From assembly GCF_035594125.1 (NCBI RefSeq), contig NW_026973671.1, positions 195,001 to 259,000 of the forward strand: DNA of 64,000 nt. Direction: 5' to 3'. This document shows positions 32,124 to 51,480 of this stretch, one piece after another. This DNA is from Scylla paramamosain. Its lineage: Eukaryota; Arthropoda; Malacostraca; Decapoda; Portunidae. The translations under genes and the position numbers were made by a program. Position 1 is the first letter of the stretch, and each line of letters begins with the position of its first letter. The notes under the pieces were generated by a model. That model ran no database searches and was not told the DNA's origin. It worked only from the letters and a program-made list of their open reading frames with translations.

Positions 32124-32220
32124 GGTGGCGTTCAGCAGTTCGCCGCGTTTCTATGGCAACGGCGTCCTGACGTCACAACCCTTGTGCGCATGCGCAAACA
32201 AAGGGAAGGGATTTGAGGGA
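32124..32220 (-). promoter_or_regulatory. LINE C 5' region with RFX-, CRE- and NRF1-like palindromes
   Basis: GTTTCTATGGCAAC (32147-32160) approximates the palindromic RFX X-box. TGACGTCA (32168-32175) is a perfect CRE. TGCGCATGCGCA (32185-32196) is a perfect NRF1-type palindrome. All lie within 75 bp upstream of the ORF1 start, where an internal LINE promoter would be expected. Binding is inferred from motifs only. Confidence 0.5.
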
Positions 32221-33050
32221 GGGTTTTGCCAGGCTGCTTGGATTCTTAACTTATTTTTAGACTAAGTCCCACTACTCCCTCAAAATTCTGCACACCACAA
32301 CAGGCAGTAGGACTTCACACACTTGCTTTTGTAGTTGCGTGGTCCAAATACTGGCAGAATACTTGAAAACAGCTTGAAAACTCAGGAGCTTGAGCTGCCT
32401 TGTTGTTTACAGTACAGGCTGGACACACACACACTGAGCAGCCGCCAGTCACCAGCCTCGACAAACTCCTTATCTTTCTTCCATCACGGAAATATCCCAT
32501 ATTTTTTTTCCACCTTTAAAGATTTTTCATCTGACTTGCACCACCAAAAAGTTTCCCATTAATCTTTTACCGTCAACAGTTTACCATCACCGAGTTTCTC
32601 CGGCTTTCAAAACCCCGTCATTTCTTGGCACTGGTCTTCACACTGTCCACACACTTCAGGCGCCCTTCCCTCCACGCCTGACTATTCTGTCACATGTAAA
32701 TATAAGGTTCATTGATAAACAAGTTACATTTAAGATCATGATCTCGAATCATGATGAATAACCAGGAAAGGTCGCTTGTTGCTCGCCGATTCCTATTTAC
32801 CAAGAGATTACGAGATTCGGTAAAATTAATGCAGAACTTTCCAGTCTGCAAGTCTGTAATCCTGCGGGGCTGCAACAGGTGCTCCAGGGGAGGCGGGGGA
32901 ACAGACTCTCGTTTTCTTTGCCTACCGTGCTGGAGCGGGAGGCAAGCGGGCGTCACTCCTCGAGGGATGAAAGGACACGTCTCTATTAACATGTCAAATT
33001 CTTGAGTGTAAGCGACGTGAGGAAATGATCGATTTGAGTTAACGTTTACA

Positions 33051-33082
<32 letters not shown>

Positions 33083-33430
33083 TCTGGAACGTAAACCAGG
33101 TAAAATCTCTAGGAGGCAGTCACCACACCACGCGTCACCTCAGCGCCAACCATTGCACCGAGGTAAGTGGCCCCGCATCCCCTCACTCCCTTCTGCCTTT
33201 AATTTGCTTCTGCCGAAAGTGTTCTTTGCTTTGTGAAACTTTATCGTTCGCACACTCCTTCATATTTGTGTCACAAAAACGTAGAACTGGTGATAAAAAT
33301 AAAAAAAAATATCGAGAATGAGAAGCATAAATTACAGTCACTAGAAATACTGTGCGCGTCTCCCATGATTTCCATCTCTCTCGACACGTTGCATTCTTTC
33401 AATAATATTTTTAGAAGCTTTCCTTATTTT
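32221..33430. other. Unique DNA, no gene recognised
   Basis: Contains a (CA)n run at about 33050-33081 and a GC-rich patch at 32860-32960 with no convincing exon. Confidence 0.5.

Positions 33431-33473
<43 letters not shown>
33431..33473. repeat. (GAT)n microsatellite
   Basis: About fourteen GAT triplets. Confidence 0.96.

Positions 33474-35410
<1,937 letters not shown>

Positions 35411-35493
<83 letters not shown>
35411..35493. repeat. (CT)n microsatellite
   Basis: Perfect CT dinucleotides. CTAT tetramers (about 35500-35570) and GT (35571-35592) follow. Confidence 0.97.
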
Positions 35494-35495
<2 letters not shown>

Positions 35496-35592
35496 ATTCA
35501 TCTATCCATTTATCAATCTACCTACCTATCTATCTTTTAATCTATATATCTAGCTTCGAGTATCTATCTATGTGTGTGTGTGTGTGTGTGTG

Positions 35593-39560
<3,968 letters not shown>

Positions 39561-39563
39561 ATA

Positions 39564-39680
39564 GCGGTGTTGCTAGCTCTACAGCAAATTCCTTGTAAAT
39601 TTTTATAGGAAGGTCAGTGGGTGTGGTGGATCTTGGTTTAAATTTAAGTATTCTCTTAAAAAAACCCATCGCCTGGACAG

Positions 39681-39683
<3 letters not shown>
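39564..39683 (-). mobile_element. LINE family A, internal fragment
   Basis: The reverse complement matches 58960-59080 of the LINE A copy, e.g. GTCCAGGCGATGG and AAGAGAATACTTAAATTTAAA. It is only about 120 bp, sandwiched between the LINE B 5' end and the (GT)n tract. Confidence 0.85.
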
Positions 39684-40352
<669 letters not shown>

Positions 40353-40361
40353 GTGTGACAT

Positions 40362-40845
40362 CACCTTATGTTTCCTAACCTAAGCTAATCTCACTTAACC
40401 ACAGCTAACCACAAATAACCTTACCTAACATCATTTAAACATAGCTAAGGAAAACTAACCTTACATAACCTCATTTAACTACATTTAACCTCAAATAACT
40501 TTACCTAACCTCTTCTAACAACACCTAATCTTACCTAAGCAGAAATGTCTCACCTAACCACACCTAACATCACCTAAGTCACATAAACTCTGATCACATC
40601 AAACTCCACCGAAACACACCTACCCTGACCTAGCCACGTCTAACCACACCTAATCACATGTAACCTCACCTAACCACACCTATCCTCACCTAGCATGACC
40701 TAACTTTACCTAATCTAACTTAACCTCACCTAACTACACCAAACCTCACCTAACGTTAATTAACCACACTTAACCTCACCTAACATAAACTAACATTAAC
40801 TAACCTCAGCTAAATTCACCTAACCACACCTATAGTCTTTGCATC
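40362..40845. repeat. Degenerate telomere-type (CCTAA)n array, segment 1
   Basis: Pentamers of CCTAA alternating with variants such as CCTCA, CCACA and CTTAA. This is the complement of TTAGG, the arthropod telomere repeat. It is too degenerate for a working chromosome end, so it is interstitial or subtelomeric. Confidence 0.9.
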
Positions 40846-40865
40846 CACGCCTATACATCTATACA

Positions 40866-43462
40866 TCTTTGACTACTTAACTTCCAAAGTGGAGAACATT
40901 CTGACCCTCTTTCCTTTTGCAGAGATCTCCATTCTTGGAGACTTCAATGTTCACCACCAGCTTTGGCTTTCCTCTCCCTTCACTGACCATCCTGGTGAAC
41001 TAGCCTACAACTTTGCTATCCTCCACGACCTAGAGCAATTGGTGCAACACCCTACTCGTATTCCTGACCATCTTGGAGATACGCCCAATATTCTTGATCT
41101 TTTCCTGACCTCTAATCCTTCTGATTATGCTGTCACCCTTTCTTCTCCGTTGGGCTCCTCCGATCACAATCTCATATCTGTATCTTCTTCTATCGCTCAA
41201 ATACCTCCTCAGGATCCCCCTAAGCCAAGGTGCCTCTGGCGTTTTGCCTCTGCTAGTTGGGGGGACCTGAGGAGGTATCTTGCTGATTTTCCTTGGAATG
41301 ACTACTGCTTCCGTGTCAGAGACCCGTCTTTGTGTGCTGAGCGCATAACAGAGGTGATAGTGTCTGGCAAAGAGGCGTACATTTCCCACTCTTTTTCTCG
41401 TCCTAAACCTTCTAAACCTTGGTTTAACACAGCTTGTTCTCGTGCTATACATAATAGAGAGGTGGCCCACAAAAGGTACTTAAGCCATCCATCACCAGAA
41501 TCTCATGCACTTTATATTTCTGCCCGGAACCATGCCAAGTCTGTTCTCCAACTAACCAAAAACTCCTTCATTAACAGAATATGTCAAAACCTTTCAAGAT
41601 CTAACTCCCCTCGTGATTTCTGGCATCTAGCCAAAAATATCTCCAATAACTTTGCTTCTTCTTCTTTCCCTCCTCTACTTCAACCAGATGGCACCACTGC
41701 TATCACATCTATTTCTAAAGCAGAACTCTTTGCTCAAACCTTTGCTAAAAATTCTACCTTGGACGATTCTGGGCTTGCTCCTCCACCCTCTGACTACTTC
41801 ATGCTACCTATTAAAATTCTTCGCAATGATGTTTTCCATGCCCTCGCTGGCCTAAACCCTCGGAAGGCTTATGGACCCGATGGGGTCCCTCCTATTGCTC
41901 TCTGAAACTGTGCCTCTGTGCTTGCACCTTGCCTATTCAAACTCTTTCAGCTCTGTCTGTCAACATCAACCTTTCCTTCTTGCTGAAAGTTTGCCTACAT
42001 TTAACCTGTTCCTTAAAGGGTGAACGCTCTAATCCCTCAAACTACCGTCTTATTGCTTTAATTTCCTGCTTATCTAAAGTTTATGAATCTATCCTCAATA
42101 GGAAGATTCTTAAACATCTATCACTTCACAACCTTCTATCTGATCGCCAGTATGGGTTCCGTCAAGGCCGCTCTACTGGTGATCTTCTGGCTTTCTTTAC
42201 TGAGTCTTGGTCATCCTCATTTAGAGATTTTGGTGAAACTTTTGCTGTTGCCTTGGACATATCAAAAGCTTTTGATAGAGTCTGGCACAAAGCTTTGATT
42301 TCCAAACTACCCTCGTACGGTTTCTATCCTTCTCTCTGTAACTTCATTTCCAGTTTCCTTTCTGACCGTTCTATTGCTGCTGTGGTAGACGGTCACTATT
42401 CTTCTCCTAAATCTATTAGCAGTGGTGTTCCTCAGGGTTCTGTCCTGTCACCCACTCTCTTCATATTATTCATTAATGATCTTCTAAACCAAACTTCTTG
42501 TCCTATCCACTCCTACGCTGATGATACCACCCTGCACTTTTCCACGTCTTTTCATAGACGTGCAACCCTTCAGGAGGTAAACATATCACGCAGGGAAGCC
42601 ACAGAACGCCTGACTTCTGATCTTTCTAAAATTTCTGATTGGGGCAGAGCAATCTTGCTATTGTCCAATGCCTCAAAAACTCAATTCTTCCATCTATCAA
42701 CTCGACACAGCCTTCTAGACAACTGTCCCCTCTTCTTCAATGACACTCAACTGTCCCCTTTTTTTTACACTGAACATCCTCGGTCTGTCCTTTACTTATA
42801 ATCTGAACTGGAAACATCTCATCTCTAGCTAAAACAGCTTCTATGAAGTTAGGTATTCTGAGACATCTCCGCCAGTTTTTCTCACCCCCCCAACTGCTAA
42901 CTCTGTACAAGGGCCTTATCCGTCCATGTATGGAGTATGCTTCACATGTCTGGGGGGGTTCCACTCATACTGCTCTTCTAGACAGGGTGAAATCAAAAGC
43001 TTTTCGTCTCATCAACTCCTGTCCTCTAACTAACTGTTTTCAGCCTCTCTCTCACCGCTGCAATGTTCCATATCTAGCTCTCTTCTACCGCTATTTTCAT
43101 GCTAACTGCTCTTCTGATCTTGCTAACTGCATGCCTCCTCTCCTTCCACGGCCTCGCTGCACAAGACTTTCTTCTTTCTCTCACCCCTATTCTGTCCACC
43201 TCTCTAACGCAAGAGTTAACCAGTATTCTCAATCATTCATCCCTTTCTCTGGTAAAATCTGGAACTCCCTGCCTGCTTCTGTATTTTGACCTTCCTATGA
43301 CTTGAATTCCTTCAAGAGGGAGGTTTCAAGACACTTATCCACCAATTTTTGACCACTTCTTAAACCCTTTTATGGGACTGGCATTTGAGTGTTTTTTTTT
43401 TTTTTATTAGATTTTTGTTGCCCTTGGCCAGTGTCCTTCCTACATAAAAAAAAAAAAAAAAA
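40866..43462 (+). mobile_element. LINE family B, 5'-truncated copy inside the telomere-like array
   Basis: Starts at TTTGACTACTTAACTTCC, in the endonuclease, and runs to the 3' UTR and a 17-A tail at 43446-43462. It has the same gene order as the full copies, with endonuclease [12 protein letters not shown] and [34 protein letters not shown] and YADD at 42514-42525. The first open segment (40889-41905) ends at a TGA where other copies read CGA, a CpG-decay change. Further breaks lie near 41925 and 42800. The array on both sides is CCTAA-oriented. A spacer of about 20 bp precedes the LINE start. Confidence 0.92.
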
Positions 43463-43474
43463 TACTCGTTTATC

Positions 43475-46400
43475 GTCTCCAAACCTCAAATAACTTAAAT
43501 TCACTTCACATAAGTTCCTAATCTCACCTAATCACACTACACTCAACCTCACCTAATGACATTTAATCACATATAACCTCACCAAATTTCATCTAACCAT
43601 ACCAATCTTCACCTAACCTCTCCTAACCTCAGCTAACCTTCCCTAACCTCACCTAACTCACCTTACATTACCTAACCTCTTATAACATCACTTAACCATA
43701 CCTAACACCTGATTTCAGCTAACCAAACTTAACAACACTTAAGAAAAAGTAACCTCACCTAGCTACACCTAACCTAAAGTTACCTAACTTCACCTATCCA
43801 CACCTAACATCACCTAACCTCACTTAACCACAGTTAACATCACATAACCTCACTTATCCTTACCTAACCTCACCTAACCACATGTAACATCAAATGACCT
43901 CACCAAACCTTACCTTACCTCACCTAACCTTAATTATACTCACTTAACCACACCTATTCTCACCTAACCTCAACTACCAAAACCTAACCTAATCTAACAA
44001 CACCTAACTACACCTAAACTCACCCGACCTCACTTAACCTCACCTAACCTTTACACATATTACAAAATCTAACATCACATAACCTTACCTAACCAGACCT
44101 AACATCAATTCACCTCACCTAACTTCCCAAGACCTTACCTGATATCTTTAAAATTCACCTAACCTAACCTTACCTGATTTAACCTCACCTAACCTTGCAT
44201 AACTTCATCTAACCTCAACTATCCTCAACTAACCACTCATAACATTACCTAACATCACCTAACCACAGCTAATCTCACTTAACCTCACCTTATCTCATCT
44301 ATCCTTATCTAAATATACCTAACCTCACATAAAATCACCTAATCTCATATAAGCTCACTTAACATGAAATATCCTATTCTAACCTAATCTAACCACACCT
44401 AACCTTACCTAACTTCACCTAACCAAAACTATACCTAACATTACCTATCCTCAACTAATATCAACTAACTTTACCTAACCTCACCTAATCTAAATTCAAC
44501 TAAATTAACTTCACTAACCTTCCATAACATCTCTTAACCACACTTCTCTTCATCTCTTATCCTCACTAACTACAGCTAACTTGAGCTAACCTTTCCTAAA
44601 CACACCTAATATTACCTAATCTCACCTAACTTCACATATGCTCACCTAACCACATCTAACCTCACTTAACCTCATCTAATAACATTTAACTTCACTTATC
44701 CTCTCCTAAAAACAAATAACCACACCTAACCTCACCTACCAATAACTAAACTCACATATGCTCACCTAACCTAACCTAACCTAAACTAACTTTACCTAAC
44801 CTTTCCTAAGCACAACTAACCACACCTAACATCACCTTACCTCACCTAATTTCACTTTACAACGCCTAACCTCACATAACCTCACCTAACCAAGCAAAAC
44901 CTTTCTTAACCTTATTAAGCACACCTAACCTCTTCTAAAATTACTTAAGCTCACAAAATCACAACTAAATACAACTAACCTCACTTAAATCTCTGAGCAG
45001 ACCTAACATCAGCTAACCTCACCTAACCTCACCTAACATCAACTAATCTCACTTCACCACACCTAAATACACCTAACCTCACATAACCACACCTAACCAC
45101 CTAACCTAAACTCTCCTGAACATGCAAAACCTTATCTAACCTCACCTGAACCCACCTAACCTCACATATACTCACCTAATAACACCTAACATCACTAACC
45201 TTAGCACACTTAACCTCATCTAACCACACTTAAACACACCCAACTCACCTAACTCACATAAACTCAGCTAACATCACTTAACCTCACCAAAACACATTTA
45301 ACCTCACCTAACCACACCTAACCTCTCCTAAACTCTCATGACCACACCTATCCATCCTTATCTCATTTAACCTCCCCTACTTTTTATCTAATCTTACTTA
45401 CCACACCTAACCTCACTTAACTTCACCTAAACTATCCTAAAAACACCTAATATTCCCTAATCTAATTTAATCACACCTAACCTCATCTAATCTTTCCCAA
45501 CTACATCTATCCATACCTAACCATACCTAATCCCACATAGCCTTTTGTAATCTCAGTTAACGTCACTTAATATCACCTAAAAACACAAAACCACACCTAA
45601 CCTCACCTAACCTCAGCGAACCTTAATATAACCTCATCTAACCATATGTAACCTCACTTAACGTCACATCACCTAACCACACCTAACTGCACCTAACCTC
45701 ACCTAGTCTCTCCTATCTTCACCTTAACTCATAACCTCAAATAATCACAAATAACGTCACCTAGCATAACCTACCCTCATCTAACCAAACCTAACCACAT
45801 GTAACCTCACCTAACCACATCAAACTACACTTAATCTTACCTAACCTCACCTAACCTCTCCTAACCACATTTAACCAATTTAACCTAATTTAACACCTCA
45901 TAACCTCTATAACCTCACTTAATTTATGCATACCTAACTTCATCTAACCTCACCTGACCTCACATAACCACAACTAACCTTACCTAACCTGTCTTAACCT
46001 CACATAACCGCACTTAATCTCATCTAAGTGGCCTAACCTTACATAATCAAAGCTAACCGAACCTAACCTCACCTAATATCATCTAACCAAACCTAACCAT
46101 ATGCAACCTCACCTAACCACAATTAACCACATCTAACCACACCTAACCACACCTAACCACATCCAAGTTAACATCAGCTAACATCACATAAGCCCACCTA
46201 ACCTCACCTATAACTCACCTATACCAAACCTACTATAACCTTACCTAGCCTCTCTTAAGTTCATCTAACCTCACATAATCTCTCTTAAGTCATCTAGTCT
46301 CACCTAATCACACCTGATCGCATCTAACCTCAACTAACATCATGTAACCATACCTAACCACATATAAGCTCACATAACCTAACTTAACCTCACCTAACCA

Positions 46401-49400
46401 TACCTAACATAAACTACTCTTACCTCACGTAATTTCACGTAACCCTAGCTAATATTATCTAACCATATCTAACATAACCTAACAACACATAACCTCACGT
46501 AATGCTAGCTAATATCACCTACCCTCAACTAACCTTACTTATCTTCACCTAACCTCACCTAACCATACCTAAAATCACCAATCCTTACCTATACTAACCT
46601 AACCACACCTAACCTAACCTAACATCACCTAACCTTAACTAACAACACTTAACCTCATTAAACCTCACCGACCCTCACCAAACCTTTCCTAACAACACCA
46701 AACCTCACAAAATCTCAACTAATCACAATTAACCTCACATATCCTTGCCTAAACATAATCTGTCATAACCTCAACTAACCTCACAAAAGACCTCTAAAAC
46801 CTTTTCTAACTTCACCTAATGTCTTGTAAATACAACAAATATCACCTAAACTCACTCAACCACACCTTACCTTACTTAACCTCACCTAACCACAGCTAAG
46901 CTCAAATAACCTCACCTAACCTCTCTTAACCACACCTAACTAAACCTAACCATACTTAACCTCACTTAACTTCTCTTAATGAAACTTAACCTTGCCTAAC
47001 TTCACCTATCATCACTTAACCTCAGTTAACCTTACACAACCTTACCTAAACTTAGCTAAGCTCAAGTAATCTCACCTAACCACACCGAACTCTCCTATTC
47101 TCATGTAACTTCTCTTAACGACAAATAACCTCACCTAACTATAACTAACCTCACTTAACCTCACTTAACCTCACCTAAAAACATCTAATCTCACCTAACC
47201 TCTCTTAAGTACTACTAAACACACCTAACCACAACTAACCTTGCCTAACAAAACCTAACCACACATAGCATAACATAACCTCACATAATCTCATCTAACC
47301 TGTTTTAACCTCACCTAACTTAATCTTAGCACACCTACCCTCATCTAATTACAGCTAAGGACACCTAACCTTCCTAAACCGTTCCTAATTTTTCCTAGCA
47401 CACCAAACCTTTCTTAACCTCACCTAACCACACCTAAACTAATCTAACACCACCTAACCTCATATTACCTTACCTAACTTTACCTAAGCACATCTAACTT
47501 CATCTAACAACACCTAAGCACACTTAATCTGAAGTAAACTAAAAAAAAAACTTATTTATAGACATCTAACCTCATCTAACAACACCTACCCTAACATAAC
47601 CTCTCTTAAGCACACATACCATCAACGAACCTCACCTAAACTCACCTAACCATACCTATCCATATAAAACCTTACTTAGCTTCACCTAACCTCACCTATG
47701 CTCACCTAACATCTCTTAACATCTCAATTAGCCTGGTCTAACATCTTCTTATCTCAATTAACTTTACCTAAACTCACCTAACCTCACCTAAACTCACCAA
47801 TTCTCACCTAACCTCTCCTAACCACAACTAACTACACATATCTATACCTAACTTAACCTAACCTCACTCAACGCAACCTGACCTCAACCAACCTCACATA
47901 AACACTTCTAAACACACCTAACCTCACATAACCTCACCTAATCTCTCTTAACCACTCCTAACCACATCTAACCTCACGAAACCTTACCTAACCTCTCCTA
48001 ACGTCACCTAATCTCATATAAGGATGTCAAACCTCATCTAATAACATCTAACCGCACCTAACCACACCTAACCTCTCCAAACCTCAGCTAACCTAACGTC
48101 ACCTCACAAAACTCACCTAATCGCACTTAATCACACATAACTTCACCTAATGAGACCTCAAAAAATCTAATCTTATCTAACCTTACCTAACTACATCTAA
48201 CCTCAATAACATAACTGTCCTCACTTACCCTCACCTAACCTTACCTAACTTCACCTAACCTAATTTAACAACACAAAAGCATAAATAACCACACCTAACA
48301 TCAACTAACCATACAAAACGTCATCTAACATAATGTAACCTCATCTAATGTTAGCTAATCTCACCTAAGCTCACTTAATATTACCGAACCTAAAACTAAA
48401 CTAACCTAAGCTAAATTCACCTACCCACAGATAACCTCATCTAACCATCATTTAAACATATCTAACCTCACCTAATCTTCTCTAATATCATTTAACATCT
48501 CATAAACTCCTTACCTAATATAATAACACCTAACTACACCAAGCATTATCTAACCTCATCTAACCTCACCTAACCCTTAATAACCTCACCTAACCAGACA
48601 TAAGCACACATAACTTCACCTAACCTCCCAAGAGCACACCTAACTTCCCCTAACCCCACCTAACCACACATAATTTCAACTAACTTCATCTAACTTCATC
48701 TAAACAACTCCAACTAACCTTACCTGACATCATATAACCTCACCTAACCTCATATAAGCACATCTAACCTCGTTTAACTTCACCTAAGCACACTTAACCT
48801 CAACTAACCTCACCTAAACTCATCTAAGCATACCCAACTTCACCTAACCTCTCATACCCTTACCTAACGTCAGTTATGTACACCTAACCTCACTTAACCT
48901 CACCTAAGCACACCTAACATAACCTAACCTATCATAACCTCACCTAACCTCACTTAACCTTACCTAACCTCTCCTAACCAGACCTAATGAGACCTATCCA
49001 CACATAACCTAACCTAACTTCCCTTAACGAAACATGACCCTAATTAACATTACCTAAACTCTCCTAACCACACAAAACCACACCTAACCTCACCTAACTA
49101 CACCACTAACAGAAATATCCTCACCCAAACTTACATAACGTTACCTAACAACATCTAACCACACATAACCTCACCTAACCTCAAATAACCTCGCCTAACC
49201 TCACATTATCTCACCTACCTAACCTAATTTAACCTCACCTAACGAAACCTAACTCACCTAAACTCTCTTAATGTAACTTCACCTAAATCACCTAAATTCA
49301 CCTAATCAAACCTAAACTCACTAATCACACCTAACTACACCTAACCTCACCTAACCTCACCTAACCATACCTGACCTCAACTAACCTCACATAACCTCAG

Positions 49401-50615
49401 ATAACCTCACCTAACCTCACTTATTTTTACCTAACCTCACCTAACCACTCCTAACCATACCTAACCATATGTAACACTTTGCCTATACTTATGTAACCTC
49501 ACCTAACCTCAGCTAACCTCACCTAAACCTCACTTAACCTAACCGAACCTAAACTAACTTAACCTAACCTAACTTTACCTAAGTTCACCCAATCACACCT
49601 AACCTCACCTAGCCTGATCTGACCACACCTAACCTCAAATAATGTCTCCTAACCTTATTTAATCTCACTTAAACTCTCCTAAATTCATCTAACTTCACAT
49701 AACCAAACCTAACCTCACCTTAACTCACCTATCCACTCCTAACCTAACCCAACCTAACCTAACTTCAAGTAACAACATCTAACATTACCTAACCTCTCCT
49801 AACATCACCTAATCACACCTAACCTCACCTTGCCTAGCCTCACGAAACCTCTCCTAACCACACCTAACCTCACCTAACCACCTATTTTTTCATAACCTCA
49901 CCTAACCTCCCATAACTTGACCTAACCCCAACCAACCTCACATTTTAACACCTAAGCTCATCTAACCTCTCTTGACCCCAATTAACCTCACAAAACGTCA
50001 CTTATTCACAGCTAACCTCACCTAACCTCACATAACGTCATCTAACCTCAAGTATTGTGACCTAACCACACCTAATTTCACCTAACTTCATCTAACCTCT
50101 CCTAACCATACCTAACGTCAACTAAACTCTTCTAATCATACCTAACCACCTAAACTCACCTAACCTCATCTATCCTCACCGGACCACACCTAACCTTACC
50201 TAACAACTACCAACCTCACTTAACCTTACAGAACCTTCCCTAACCACACCTAAGCACAACTGACATAACCTAAACCCATATAACCTCAAATAAAATCACC
50301 TAATGACAATTAAACATAACATCTCTCAACCTCATCCAACCAAACTTAATATCACCTCACGACACATAACTACACCTAACCTCTCCTAACGTTACTTAAC
50401 CTCTCTTAATCATACCTAATTATCCTAGTCTCAACCTACTATCTCAAACTTCAGCTAATATCATCTCATTTCACCTAACCTCACCTAACATTACTTAACC
50501 TCACTTAACCTCACCTAACTTCAACTATCCTCAAATAATCATTCATAACCTCACCTAACCACACCCAAGCTCACCTAACATTACCTAATCTCACCTATTA
50601 TCACCTAACCATACC
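43475..50615. repeat. Degenerate telomere-type (CCTAA)n array, segment 2, about 7.1 kb
   Basis: Continuous pentamers, mainly CCTAA alternating with CCTCA or CCACA, so TAACCTCACC-like 10-mers dominate. Substitutions, single-base indels and variants (CTTAA, ATAA, CATCA) are scattered throughout. No coding sequence or other element was found inside. The strand is constant (C-rich on plus). Confidence 0.95.
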
Positions 50616-50617
50616 TG

Positions 50618-50945
50618 TAGGACAAAAGTAGCCTGGCTGAGCGCCGTCAAATGTTTAATTTCAACCTGATAAATATATCACAATAAGATAATTGATACTG
50701 ACAATGTAATCCTGGCCAGTACAATAAATCAATAAACTCACAATGTTAATGATATAAATACACCACAAAACATGGCCCCAAAGCTGATAGTCGTAAAATA
50801 TACCAGAGAAAAAGCGAAAATGTTGTACCAAATCCATGATCTATTTTCACCCTACACATGTATGTAAATAATAATCATTATACGGAAAGAAACATAATGC
50901 TGAAAGGTATACATAATTCAATGAGCCTACACCACTTTTGTCCTA
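50618..50945. mobile_element. MITE-like element, about 330 bp
   Basis: TAGGACAAAAGTAG at 50618-50631 is the inverse of CCACTTTTGTCCTA at 50932-50945 (13 of 14). Outer TA dinucleotides could be a TA target duplication, as in Tc1/mariner-derived MITEs. The interior is AT-rich with no ORF. Confidence 0.5.
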
Positions 50946-51480
50946 AGCAGTGCTGGACAGCCGCCTCAAATATGCACACTTGTCACCACTCGGACAGTTA
51001 CCATGCAGCGTAACCTGAATCACGTCATAAATTCACACAACAATAAAAACCTGCGCTATTATCAAAACTAAACATGTAACACCAATACTGAATATTCATC
51101 ATAACACTATTTCACCCAACACCGCGTAACTCTCTAACCCCACAGTAAAATACAACGTGAAAACATAGTAGTATAAATGATACATACATCACTGGTCCTA
51201 TGGAGCCCAAAGCAGTCCTGAGATCACTTGCACTGGCCCCACACCCTGGCCACCTTGCTCCACCAAATCCAAGCGTTCAAGAGACGTAGTCACATGACAT
51301 AAAACAGTAGTAGGATGAACGATCCACGGAGTGTAGAGCGGCAGAACTGGCTCAGGTCTGCCTGACAGCCATCACAAAGACGCTTCCACGCCTGCAAACG
51401 AGCAAATGACGAACTACATGCATGGGGATCAAGCCTTACAAGAAGCATAATTTCATAAATATCATACTCATGATACTATA
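50946..51480. other. Non-telomeric island in the array, no gene recognised
   Basis: About 535 bp of unique AT-rich and then mixed sequence with no pentamer periodicity and no significant ORF. It could be the rest of a larger non-coding element or captured chromosomal DNA. Confidence 0.6.

Larger units (their letters stand above)
28024..32220 (-). mobile_element. LINE family C, near-complete two-ORF non-LTR retrotransposon
   Basis: The minus-strand element has a 5' region at about 32124-32220, ORF1 at 31380-32123, ORF2 at 28290-31401 and a 3' UTR ending AATAAATC plus a (TCTA)n tail at 28024-28052. The tetranucleotide tail replaces a poly-A. It is the best preserved mobile element here: ORF1 is intact and ORF2 has a single frameshift. 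The exact 5' boundary and target duplication could not be fixed by eye. The clade is uncertain. The APE-type endonuclease and C-terminal Cys/His cluster exclude LTR elements. Confidence 0.9.
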
